Assembly (NCBI GenBank): GCA_907165065.1
Contig: OU015524.1
Location: 26,768,295-26,832,294 of the forward strand
Direction: 5' to 3'
DNA from: Caprimulgus europaeus
Lineage: Eukaryota > Chordata > Aves > Caprimulgiformes > Caprimulgidae
DNA: 64,000 nucleotides
A model generated the notes under the pieces. That model saw only the letters and a program-made list of their open reading frames with translations, was not told where the DNA came from and ran no database searches. This document shows positions 38,681 through 49,098 of the stretch, piece after piece. Both the position numbers and the translations under genes were made by a program. The stretch's first letter is position 1. Each line of letters starts with the position of its first letter.

Positions 38681-41600
38681 TTGAAGACAGCACAAGTATT
38701 TGAGACTACAAGCCCATGTCCATGCACCAGCCACGAGATCTATTGAACCTGCACAATCTCTTTGCAGGTGAACCCTAACACATGTGATTCTGTGTCCATC
38801 AGGAGCAGTACCACACCAGCAGTAGGAGTATCTCCAAATGATTCCTGGAGGTTAGAAGATAATACTGAGTGGAGGCTGTGGAATGGTGGAATAGCTCATT
38901 TGAAATGTATCAAAGCTGCTGGCATTTTTTTTTCCTTTAAAGAAAAGCAAAAACAAGCTAGAAATAAAAAAGATAATGGGAAGTGTTCCAGTCTGGGGTT
39001 GAATGACAGCTGATGGTCCCTTTCAATAAGCATTTTATTTCCTCAGCTTCTCCTTCCCATCCTGCCTCTAGGTTGAGGTTGCTCTTTGTTGTCCAGAGAT
39101 CAAAGGGCATACAATGTACAGGCACTGATTCTAACCAAAGGAGCTTTAGAGAGTGTCTTTTTTCTTGCTTTGTAAGTTTAACTCTAAAATGAAGAGTTTG
39201 CATCTCTGCTGAAGTCACTCATGCTGAAATTCAAATGCAGTTGAAGAAACTGAATTTGCACTATCTGCTTAGACACAACTCCAGATGCCATTAAAAGAGA
39301 CCAGATGTCAAGTATTTCCTGTTATATTCTAAAACAAGGGGCAATAAAAGTTTCTATTTGACTTTACTGATTTTAACCTAATGGTGAATCACTGTGCATA
39401 CATGCCCACATATTTTAGCAATACAATCATGACATAGGAGGTATGGATGCTCTACAGCATCATTATAATATTAGTATGTCCAATACAGTGTTGAGGGAAA
39501 TGATCTCCAGATTCCCTATCATCTGCATTGTTCTGGTCACAGATGAAGACGTGGCTTGACAGATATATAGGACTGAATTTTCCCAGTTTCCACCAAGAAA
39601 GAATGGGAGGTGTGTGCAGTGTAAGGGGGCAGAATCACTCATGTTGCTTTTTCCATGTCACATATTTGATTTTAACAGGGCTAAGAAGTTAATTTATATG
39701 CTCAATTTGATTACTGAGAAAAGTACTAAAATGAAAAGGACTTTACACAAGAGTGAGCTTCAGGTTTACCTCTCACTTATCTCTCAACATAGCTCCAGCC
39801 TCTGTGAAACACTAAAGAAAGTTCTTAATTTAAAACATATGAAGCCTTGGACAAGGTTGCTGCCATGCTTTGAGTCAAATACTTGCTTGAAGATTCCTCT
39901 GGACCAGAGCCCAAACAAATTGACAGCGACATTCTGTCAGATGGTGCAAATCTGGTTCATCAGGGCAGTGCTGGGATACTTGTCTCATTTTGCAAGTTTC
40001 CCAGAACTTCCCAAGAATATTCCATTTCCATCAAAAAAATGTTTGTGAAGTGAAATCACACAGCATCACACTTGATAGCTTTCCATGAATGTGTTGAAAA
40101 CATATATCTGGCCTGTCACCCTACGGCGGGTGATTAAGATTCTGGGCTCGGTGGGTTAGGTCCTTGATTTGCAGCTGGTACCAGGTGTGTGTCAGATAAA
40201 CTTTAGGTAGAACTTTACTGATACTGTATATTTCTGAATCAGATCAAACAGAAATTAGAGAACCTGCCAGTTTTGTAGGAAGAAATAAGCATTTCCAGAA
40301 AATGACATTTTCCATCTGTTTATTTTTTTCTGGTGTTTGGGCTTTTCTGTGGTTTTCTGGAGTTTGCTCTGTAGCACTACTAAGAAAGTTGGTGTTTCAG
40401 GCTTCCTGGGTTTCATAAAAACCTTTGTTTTGGCTTTGGTTTGAATGAGTTCATACTCAGGAATTCTGCAGTGAGGGTTAGGGTTCAAACCCCAAATCTC
40501 TAAGCAATTCTGTGTTAAAATGATTGAGCTTTAGGCTGTTTATTTGTTGGAACCAGGGTACTTTCACCCAAACTGTAGCCTTACTGAGGGCTCAGTTGAA
40601 ACCTGACCCTGGTTTTGCTAAAAATCATCTCAGTTTTCTAGCTAGGTGTATAAATGAACAGCACAGTCCTATCTGAACACTTCTCACTCACAAGTAATTT
40701 TATCTCATAACACACTACTAAGGTATGAAAATATTTTCCCTGACTCATGCAGAGCTTGAAATGTTGGTCTGAGTAGATCAAGAGTATGGTTATACGTGTG
40801 GGCACACACAGACTTGCCCATGCTCTGACCTGGCTAGATGATGCAAGTTTGGATCTGAGAACCATGAAGCTGAATTTTCCTGATGCTGGAGTTGTCCTAA
40901 ATGGGCAGATGTTATTCAAATGCAATGCTATGGTAGTGTGGCTGTATGAATTTTACCCAGGATCTGGCTTGAGCCTCGGCGTCTCAGAGGGGGATTTTGC
41001 CTGCCTGTCTACTCTTGTGTGGTGCCTCACAGAAAACAAATGGTCAAGCTGGGAGTCACGCTGAGGCTTGCTCTCCTGAGTTGGTGCTGTCCGACATTGC
41101 ACCCACGCAGCCATCCTGTCCTCCTCCTCTCTACCACTCAGCTGCAGAATCTTCAAGTCTGAAACTTGAAACTCCTGGGCCAGACATTTTTGCAGAGCTC
41201 TCTTCCTTCACAATCCATCCATTTGGGGAAGGAATGAAAGCTCGCCGTCTGCCTCCTCCTCAAAACATTTCAAACTTTCACTTATCTTCACTTAGAATAA
41301 CTTGCCTGACCAGAGCGGGAGTCCAGGCAGTCCTAATTTGTCCATTTGCCAGAACACTTTGTAAGCAGTCAGCCTCTTATCTTTTGTGTGAGGAGAGGGA
41401 AAAAAAATGACCTTATTGCGCTAGCAGGTCATGTCATAGGTCATCCTTTCATTCTCCTCACAATCAACTACATTTGCAATCAAAGAGACAGCACATTTTC
41501 CACTAGCAAAATGCTCCTTTCAAAAGCAATTGGAATGCTTAGTGTGCACCACACTTGTCCTGAGTCCATGAATTTTTAGGGGGAGAAGAGAATTAGGAAA

Positions 41601-41700
41601 ACTGAATGATACAGTGGATTTTAATCTCCCTGTTTCACAGAGGGTTATAACACTATATTGCACAATGAGTTGCTTTTTTCCTATCAAACCATCAGTAATT

Positions 41701-41872
41701 CCCTTTTATTTTATTTTATTTTAATTTTTATTTTATTGTATTTTAATTTTTATTTTATTTTATTCTATATTTTATTTTATTTTATTATTTTATTTTATTT
41801 TATTTTATTTTATTTTATTTTATTTTATTTTATTTTATTTTATTTTATTTTATTTTATTTTATTTTTTATTT
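41701..41872. repeat. (TTTTA)n pentanucleotide microsatellite
   Basis: About 170 bp of TTTTA/ATTTT units. The first third is interrupted (TTTAATTTTTATTTTATTGTA occurs in two slightly different copies), and about 80 bp near the right end are almost perfect. The frame reading ILFYF repeatedly through it is a by-product of the repeat. Shorter runs of the same unit occur near 44811-44823, 51758-51773 and 54950-54965. Confidence 0.97.
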
Positions 41873-41896
41873 CACAATTGTCAGAACCATCACAAA

Positions 41897-41907
41897 GGGG
41901 GGGGGGG
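41897..41907 (+). repeat. G11 homopolymer
   Basis: Eleven consecutive G begin 25 bases after the (TTTTA)n array, the longest G run in the window. It is a slippage-prone tract and a likely place for assembly error. Confidence 0.9.
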
Positions 41908-44839
41908 TCAAGTTTGTTTGCTTTTTCCCTTGTAATTTAAGCATTCCGTCCTGTCAGGGTTCACTTTCCAGTGACCTCTGAATACATCTAAAATTGCCCA
42001 AAAGAACCCAAGTGCATACAAGTGTGGGAACTCATCTGTTTGTCATCTCCACCCGGAGCAGAGCTGCAGCACAGCTTGCCATTGAGTCTAAGTAGAAAGA
42101 GTGAGTGGGTCTGTGCTGGCAGCAAAGGCTCGCGGGCTCTCTGAACTGCATAAAGTTTGGTTGTTAGGCTTGATGTGAACAAGGAATCTGAAAGCAGCCA
42201 TCTTTATGACCCAGAGTTTCTTTAAAAAATAGTAGCTTTTGGTGCCCTTGTTTTTATCTTTGAACAGAGACATCATGCAGCTGGTTTCTGTAGGTGATCC
42301 CTACATACATTTGAAAATCTTAGGCTATGCTTTTGTTTTAGGAAATACACCTGCATCACCTGACACTGAGAATAGAGCAAGACAAGAACTAGGTAAAGAT
42401 GAATATCTAATTAATTTCTTCTGGAATTTTCTTTAAGCTTTTTTAAAACACATGGTTTTGGTTTTTGGGTTTTTTTGCTAGGTGAAAGCTTACATGTTTT
42501 TATTCCTGTAGTCTGTGAGATTGGATGATACCAGTCTGTTTCTCTTGTATCTTTTCAGCAAGCACGACTAGAAAAAATGTACTTTTTCTTTCTTTTCTTT
42601 TTTCTTTATTATCATTTATTAATGAACTGACTGTGTATTTAGAGCATTTGGGTCTGTTTTAGTCTGTTCATAAGCCTGCATATGTGGTGAATTTATTAAT
42701 GGAAAAATGGTAGAAGTAAACTAAGTAGTAAAATCCTCATATGTTAAACAGCTGTTTTAAATATGAATATAGTGTACATGCAGCATATAAAACCTTCAAA
42801 AAGAACTCCATGGAATGCTGGAATTCAGTTTTACTCCATTTAGCTTACAGTGTATGTTTGCAGATATTATACAGAAGTTTTGAGGGAAATTAGGTAAGCA
42901 CTGGATTTAGAGCTAATTATTTACAGCAAAATACTCATTTGATTAATTTAGTTCCTATTCTATACATTAATTACTTGCAAACAAATTTATATTTTATTAA
43001 ATGTTTGTGTTATTCAAGTATATCCAGGTCCATAAATGTCTCTGAATGACTCACATTGACTCCAGTGGGCTTTGAACCCTGGAGCCATCCAAGATCTCAC
43101 TGAAGGTAGTAGGAGATGGACTCACTCCTTGATGAGTATACCTCAACCTCTGTATTTTTTGCAAGTTATTTGCCTACTGTTTAGTTCAGAAGTTTTCAAA
43201 TATTTTCAAATTCTGGTCCTCTAGCATTCATATAGTGAAGGTACAGCACTCTACATTTAAGCCTGTGGACAATTTCTTCATGCTTTCTTTGTTACCTCTC
43301 ACAGGCTCACAGAGTAGAAGTAGTGCATGGACTTCTATGGCTCTGCAGATCACAAGATGAAAAAAAACCCACTTTGTCATAGAGTAACCTGCTATTCATG
43401 GGAAATGAGCAGTCATTCAGTTACACAGACTTCACTTCTCAAATCCTCCCAAAATATTTATTTGAAAACACTCTTAGTCTAAATACTGGTGCAAATGCAT
43501 ATACACAATGCAGGAACAAAATGTTTTATTTCTGGGAAAGAAAGAAAGTAATTTTCGTGACTTTCACATGACTGTTCAGGAACAGTTCTACACACTGATC
43601 AGTCTCATAAAGCTCTGCCATATGCTGGTTGGTATTTCCTCATTTCCTTATTTTTTATGTATTTTTTTGCATGCTTGACAAACAAGCAATCAGATAAAAA
43701 AAAAAAAAAAGCTCTTGACCCTATTTTCAGACTGACTGCTAGTAGTTTTGTATTTATTTGGACAGATCCTCTAGAGAACAATCCTACCTGGTGTTCATTA
43801 CTCAGTGGACTGACATTTGCACCCACTTTGGAAAGCTTTAAGATCACTGATCCATGCTAAACCGGTACATTCCAGCAAACTCTTGTGCCAAGGGGCATTA
43901 GTTCTAACACATATCGCCTTTCAGGACAGGAAAGAAATGAAATGTTATTATCTAACATCAGTACATCTTTTTTGCCTTTGGCTATTGTTACAATAAGCAG
44001 ATTCAATTAACTTCTTAATTTCCTCATCAAATTTTAAGATTTCACAAAACCAGGGCATGCTAATAACAGGTTCAGTGATATTCTAATCTTTTTGTAACCT
44101 GTTCGGCCCCTCAATGTGTTTAATTGAAACTGTAGCCACCATACACCTAAAGGTGATATGTGAAATGGAGAAAGGGGACTGTGCACCTTTCACTTCTGGT
44201 AAAGACCCAATTTATTAATTTATTCAACATTTGTTTTGTTGTTGGTTATCTAAGAAAATGTGAATAATATCCAGCTTGATCTGTGGGTGTTTTTCTAGAA
44301 AACTTATTTGGTCTCAGTTGAATTTCTTTTCAATTTTCCACATCCTCCAACTGATAGGCTAAAATTTCACATGGGTATCTTTTAGGGCATTTATATTGAA
44401 AAGATACTGAAAAAAAATCCCCAAACAAAATAAAATTATCTAACAAGATAGCTAAAATTAAATTCTCCCTGTGGACTGGCCTACATTATTTTTGTTATTT
44501 ATGTCTCTAATTCAGTTTCCACAAATAACCACTCATCTAATGTCAATTGGTGCATCACAGAGAAAAACTGAAACAATAACTGAAAGAAAGCAAATAGTTA
44601 GAAACAGGGTGATCCAGACACTCTTAGCTTTTTGGCACATTGTTAACAAATACTAGAACACCCCCTAATTTGTACCTCTGCATCACTTTTTAATTGCAAA
44701 CTTTGTTTAACTCCACTACAAGTAGCTTCTTGCTGTAGTTTGCATGTGATGTGACGTGAATTTATTAATTTGATTGATGTTCAGCAGGAATTGTACACTT
44801 CAAAATGAGATTATTTTATTTTATAGTTAACAATGTAAT
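41908..44839. other. Gene-free unique sequence
   Basis: AT-rich, with short pyrimidine tracts (TTTCTTTCTTTTCTTTTTTC, near 42586) and an A15 run at 43696-43710. No gene or confident repeat. Confidence 0.55.
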
Positions 44840-45400
44840 TTCTTTTGCTAGATTCTCTAATTATCACTCTTATAAAAGTTGTTTATCTTTATTGGAAGTT
44901 GTCCTAAAGCTAAAGACTAATCTAAATCTACACTTTTGTAACTTTGATTATTTTTTTTTGTCCTACTCATGGTGAAGCTGTTCTTTCTTGTACTACCTTG
45001 AGTATATTTGAAGATTATTGTAATTTCTCTTCAGTTGTCTTTCTACGCATTTACCTCTCCCTTGAAATCCGCTGCCTAAAACTTGGAATAGAACTTCATT
45101 TACAGTTTTGGCAGCCCTAGTTAAAGAAGGACTGTTGCTTGTTTCCAACAAAACAGTTTATACAATGCAATATGATGTTTTCCTTCCTCCCCCTCGCCCT
45201 CGCCCCCGCCACCCCACTCCCGCTTTGTTTTTTAATTTCCAGCTGCATGGTATCATATCTAGTTTGTAAACTGCTATTTTTTAAAAAATTTTTCTGCAGA
45301 AGTGATCATTACCTGTTCTGATTTTGTGCAAATAGTTATTTCTGACTGTTTAGAGCCCTGCCATTTTGCATATTAAATTGCTTCCTACTCCTTTTTTTTG
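44840..45400 (-). mobile_element. Ancient eroded CR1-like LINE, antisense, interrupted by C-rich tract
   Basis: Landmarks of an antisense CR1 ORF2 C-terminus occur in family order: TCTAATCTAAATCT-like sequence (44917-44930, with one extra A), a CTTGT-C-CTAC stretch (near 44960 and 44988), ATATTTGAAGATTATTG (45004-45020), CTTGAAATCCGCTGCCTAAA (45061-45080) and TACAATGCAATATGATGTTT (about 45160-45180). After the C-rich tract at 45189-45221, matching resumes with CATATCTAGTTTGTAAACTG (near 45252) and TTCTGCAGAAGTGATC (near 45291). It is too decayed to translate. The ends are approximate, and the G-rich-strand insertion makes it unusual. Confidence 0.78.
45187..45221 (-). other. C-rich tract; G-quadruplex motif on minus strand
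   Basis: The plus strand has C runs at 45189-45193, 45197-45199, 45203-45207, 45212-45215 and 45219-45221, separated by 3-4 bases. On the minus strand this gives five runs of three to five G with short loops, which meets the standard quadruplex rule. It interrupts the antisense ancient CR1, where the family sequence has no such tract, so it is an expansion or insertion that arose after the LINE. Quadruplex folding is inferred from the pattern only. Confidence 0.7.
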
Positions 45401-48400
45401 TTTAGGGTTGCATCCTGCTACTATATTTTCATAGAGTAACCTTGCCTTACTAGAGTGGGAAATCAGAATCTTTTGACATGAATTGTTCTTGACTAATTCA
45501 TCTTGGCAGCCACATACAAAGCTAAGCTCCATAGCGGTTTTATGGGAAAAAAAATTTGTGCACAGAGGAACTATTATCTCCCATGAGTGTTCCTGAAACT
45601 CTCATTAATTGCAGTAACAATCACACTGTTAACGTTACCAGCTCTCAGGATTTTATTATGGGTCTCACAAGTAAATCCTCAGATTTCTTTTTTGTAAGGC
45701 TGCATTTCTAGCCCTACAAGTGGACTTGATAATGTGACCTCAAATGGACTTCAAAGGCAGGAAACAAATAGTAATAAGTCAATGGTGACTAAGTGTTTTT
45801 AAAAACTCATGACTTTAGGAGAGCTGGGGTGGCCATCATGACATACATCATCAGTTCAAAAGACTACAGAGAGCTCTATCCTCCTTTCTTAACATTTCTT
45901 AACATTCTGCATGAAGAAAATATTCTAATTGAGACACTAGAAAACAATGGAGATGAACTATTGCAGCAAAAACATTACACCAAAGTGCAGGTCATTAAAA
46001 AATGTAGAGTTGTTAGCAAGGTAGAGTCTCTGCCTTGTCCACTCAGACTTACTTCTGTAGTTCGTTCTGGCCTATTTCTGTTGTAAATAAGATCAAAGTA
46101 GGTTATGAATGTAACCGATTCCAGAAGAGAAAGGAAGATAAAAGAATTGTCTGCACAAGCTAGGCTACTGCTTTGTTAGCAATTTGCATGTAGTTGGCTT
46201 TTCCTAATCCTTGTGTGTCATCAGTTTTAGTCAAGGGATCATAGGACCCCAGACCACAGCAGAATCTTGAAAGACCTCATATCCCAGTTAAACATGTAAA
46301 TAAATGTTAAATTTTGCAAAAGTGTTCAACACCCAACAATCCAAACTACTGAAAACCTGGCAGGTGTCTGGGGACCTAAATGGGAACTCAGCACTCTAGA
46401 AAACCTGTCCCTAAATTAATTTATCTTGTGGTTTGTGGGAGTCTTTCACACAGCAGCAGGGGAGAGAAAGGTATGTTAAAAGAGAAGCAAATGTGGTTGC
46501 AAAGCCGCAGAAACTGGAAGGGGAGGGAGTGATGGGCAAAAAGGGAGGAATTGGAGCATGTGAAACCATGTTCTGAAACTGTGCATTTCAAGCCCCCATT
46601 GCCCTTATATCCCTCATTTGCCCATCCGTTATTTCATGTTGTCTGAGATCAGCTTTATGAGGGTTAGAATGCATTTACATAAGCTTTAGCCCAGACCAGT
46701 GGCAAACTTTGTGTTGCTCCAGCCAGCTCAGGGAGCACTGCAGGGAAAGAGGTGGAGAAAGGGGCTCCCTTTTGGTTTGCTTTTTAGAGCTGCCTCCCTG
46801 TGGGTTTCAAGGCTCAGATGGTTGAAATTCAGCTACCAAACACCTTGGTTTTCAAATACAAAAGTTAAAACACAGCCAAGCTTATAGATATTTCCATACT
46901 GCAAAAGAGGCTGGGTACACGCCTACCTACACACCCAGCCACAGGTGTAAATAAGATGTTATGGACATAAACATGGGCAAAACCTGCTATGACATAAATT
47001 TTACCATTCCTCCCCAAAGATACTGAAATACACACCTAGTCTACTTGAGAGTTTGGGTTTTTTTCAGTATCCCCAAGCACAGCAGTGTCAGAGTACTACA
47101 GAGGTAAATCAGGTAGGCATAATAAGGTTCATAAAGGTCTTTGTGAAACTTTTGTTCTCAGTTTCCTGTTTATATAGTGGTGTACCTCGTGCATATTTGT
47201 TCTGTGGGTTTGGTTTTTTTTTTTTTCCTTTTTCTTCTGATAAAATATTAACCAAAAAGACTCTAAAGGTGCTCAAAGTCTGGATTATTTTTCTCACTGG
47301 AAACATACCCACAGCCAAGCATCTGTGATTGGAAGTGCTGTCTCATGCACCTTTTGTCAGCTGGGTTAAGCAGAAAAGTGCAGGTGTCTTACTAGGACAT
47401 GCATGAAGATGTACTTGCTGATGGTTTAGGTTAGGTTTTTAAAGTATGTTTGGTTTTGATGGGGGACCTAGGTATCAGATGGGGGTGTGTCAGGATCCTG
47501 GCAAATAGGGGTAATTGCTTGGCAAAGATTCGGTAACTCTAGACTGCAGTGAATTTTCATGTAAGCAAGCTGTATTGCTCTGAGACAGTGTGGTGGTACC
47601 ACAAGCCAAGACATCTGAGTCTTGACTAGTTCATGCTTTGTAGATGTTGAAATTTATTCTGCTTCAACTTTCCTATTTGGGGTTAAATTGTCCAACATCT
47701 CTATGCAGATGTGTGAGGAGGATACTAAGGACTACTGTATTCAAGGAAAATTCATTCAGATAATAGGCAAGTATTTTTTGAAGGAACCTACTCTGATTCC
47801 TCCACACCATTGAACCCAGCTGGCTGAGTGTGCTGAAGGCCCCTGGGTCAAAATAGGATGGTGCAGGCTGTGCATGTCATGGGAAATGGTGTACAGAAGG
47901 GAGGAGGGGAAATGCTGAGCTTCATCATTTCGTCTGGGATCTAAAGAGAATCAGAGCTCCTGGGCTTCTATAGGGATTTTGGGGGAAAAAATTAGTAGTC
48001 TAGAATGCACTAGAACTGCAGACTTGAGAGTGTCCTCATCAGAGCAGGAAACCAGAATTACACTCATAACCAGGTTTCTTTCTCACAAGCATCAGCAAAG
48101 TAGAGACCATGAGATCTCTTCCCTATAAACCTTAGATTCATCTGTACTATGTTTATCTATACAGTCTACTTATAGTCCTAGGTAGTCTATATTATTTTAC
48201 ATCAACAAAAAGGACTTTAAAATGGCCTTAGAGTATGCAATAATGATGCATTTTATGTCTGTATTCATTGGTCCCTGTGCCTGAAGTTTTATTTCATTGC
48301 ATTTAGTAATATATATTAGATATAAAGAGGCAAGAGACACTGCTGATCTCAGTGGTTCGTTACTCCTGCACTTCATTGTGTTTTAAAACTTCTCCTTCTG

Positions 48401-48990
48401 CAGACCACAAAATAGCTTCCTCCTGTATCATGTGTATTAAGTGTGAATCCACAGAGGGAACTTTTAAATGTTGCTGCTCCAGAAATAATGATTCCTCTAT
48501 ATCTCTTCTGGTATGATTTATTATTCTGGAGGAACTTCCCTGTGTAAATACCTAGCCCTTCATAGTCACTTTTATCCAGAACCCAGTGCTTGTGTGTAAG
48601 TAATTTTGGCTCAGCTGTAAGGGCACAGTTAATGAAATAGTTTCAGAAATAGTCGTGTGCTCTGTTTCCTATTGTAAAGGCACATCTCCCTTGTTAGTCC
48701 ATACAGAAGACTATTAGTAGAAATCCCAGAGCATTTTCAGAAAATCTTTAATGATACAGTCTGGATGGGCATTTGCTCCTGAAATAATATATGTGAAATC
48801 TCATGAAAAAAGTAATTATAATAAGCAATCCTCAAAAAAGTGCAAAGAAAGTTGCTGAGGGCTTGGTGCCATTCTTCACAGAGGGAGGCCTTCCCTCTCC
48901 TGATGGAAAGAGTCCAAATACTGAGTTGGGAAGAAAAGAATATGAAATAATATTTTTCCTAGCATGGTTCCAGTACCTGGATGATGATCT
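45401..48990. other. Gene-free unique sequence
   Basis: No open frame above 97 codons and no recognised gene. GAGAATCAGAGCTCCTGGGC near 47948 is a short resemblance to an old SINE head, not callable alone. Confidence 0.5.
46340..46420 (+). repeat. Possible ancient amniote repeat remnant
   Basis: CAGGTGTCTGGGGACCTAAA, GGGAACTCAGCAC and GAAAACCTGTCCCTAA resemble an old dispersed motif (GCACCTAAATGGGACTTAGG, then GAAAATCTGGCCCT). A similar short match, CCTAGGTGACTTTGAAAATC, lies at 51635-51654. The evidence is weak, as it rests on short matches from memory. Confidence 0.3.
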
Positions 48991-49083
48991 GATGGCTTGG
49001 ATGGGAGTTAATCCAGTCTTTTAACTGGACTGACTTTTCCGATGACTTGAATGGGAGTTAATCCAGGTTTTTAACCAGACTGA
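48991..49083 (+). repeat. 50-bp tandem duplication with internal hairpins, followed by T15
   Basis: Two copies start at 48991 and 49041 with a 50-bp period, sharing GAATGGGAGTTAATCCAG-type sequence. The first copy contains a perfect 6-bp stem, TCCAGT (49012-49017) with ACTGGA (49024-49029). The second has TCCAGG...CCAGA, where the stem is only partly kept. A run of 15 T (49084-49098) follows directly. The first copy overlaps the end of a 73-codon open frame that I regard as chance. Confidence 0.85.
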
Positions 49084-49098
49084 TTTTTTTTTTTTTTT

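Larger units (their letters stand above)
36441..41700. other. Gene-free unique sequence
   Basis: No gene recognised. A 144-codon frame ending at 40048 begins at GTG (39614) and shows no family resemblance. A GAGGGTTAGGGTTC sequence near 40474 holds under two telomere-type units and means little. Confidence 0.55.

Noticed and set aside
39614..40048. 144-codon plus-strand frame
   Set aside because: It begins at GTG, has no recognisable family and lies in ordinary AT-rich sequence.
40472..40487. Telomere-like GAGGGTTAGGGTTC
   Set aside because: Fewer than two TTAGGG units; expected by chance.
41658..41981. Frame rich in ILFYF repeats
   Set aside because: It is the translation of the (TTTTA)n microsatellite.
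46220..46290. Possible antisense CR1 terminus (GGATCATAGGACC...)
   Set aside because: Only scattered similarity, and the diagnostic terminal repeat and GGGACCT core are not both present.
48803..49024. 73-codon frame MKKVIIISNPQKSAKK...
   Set aside because: The end falls in the 50-bp duplication and there is no family resemblance.
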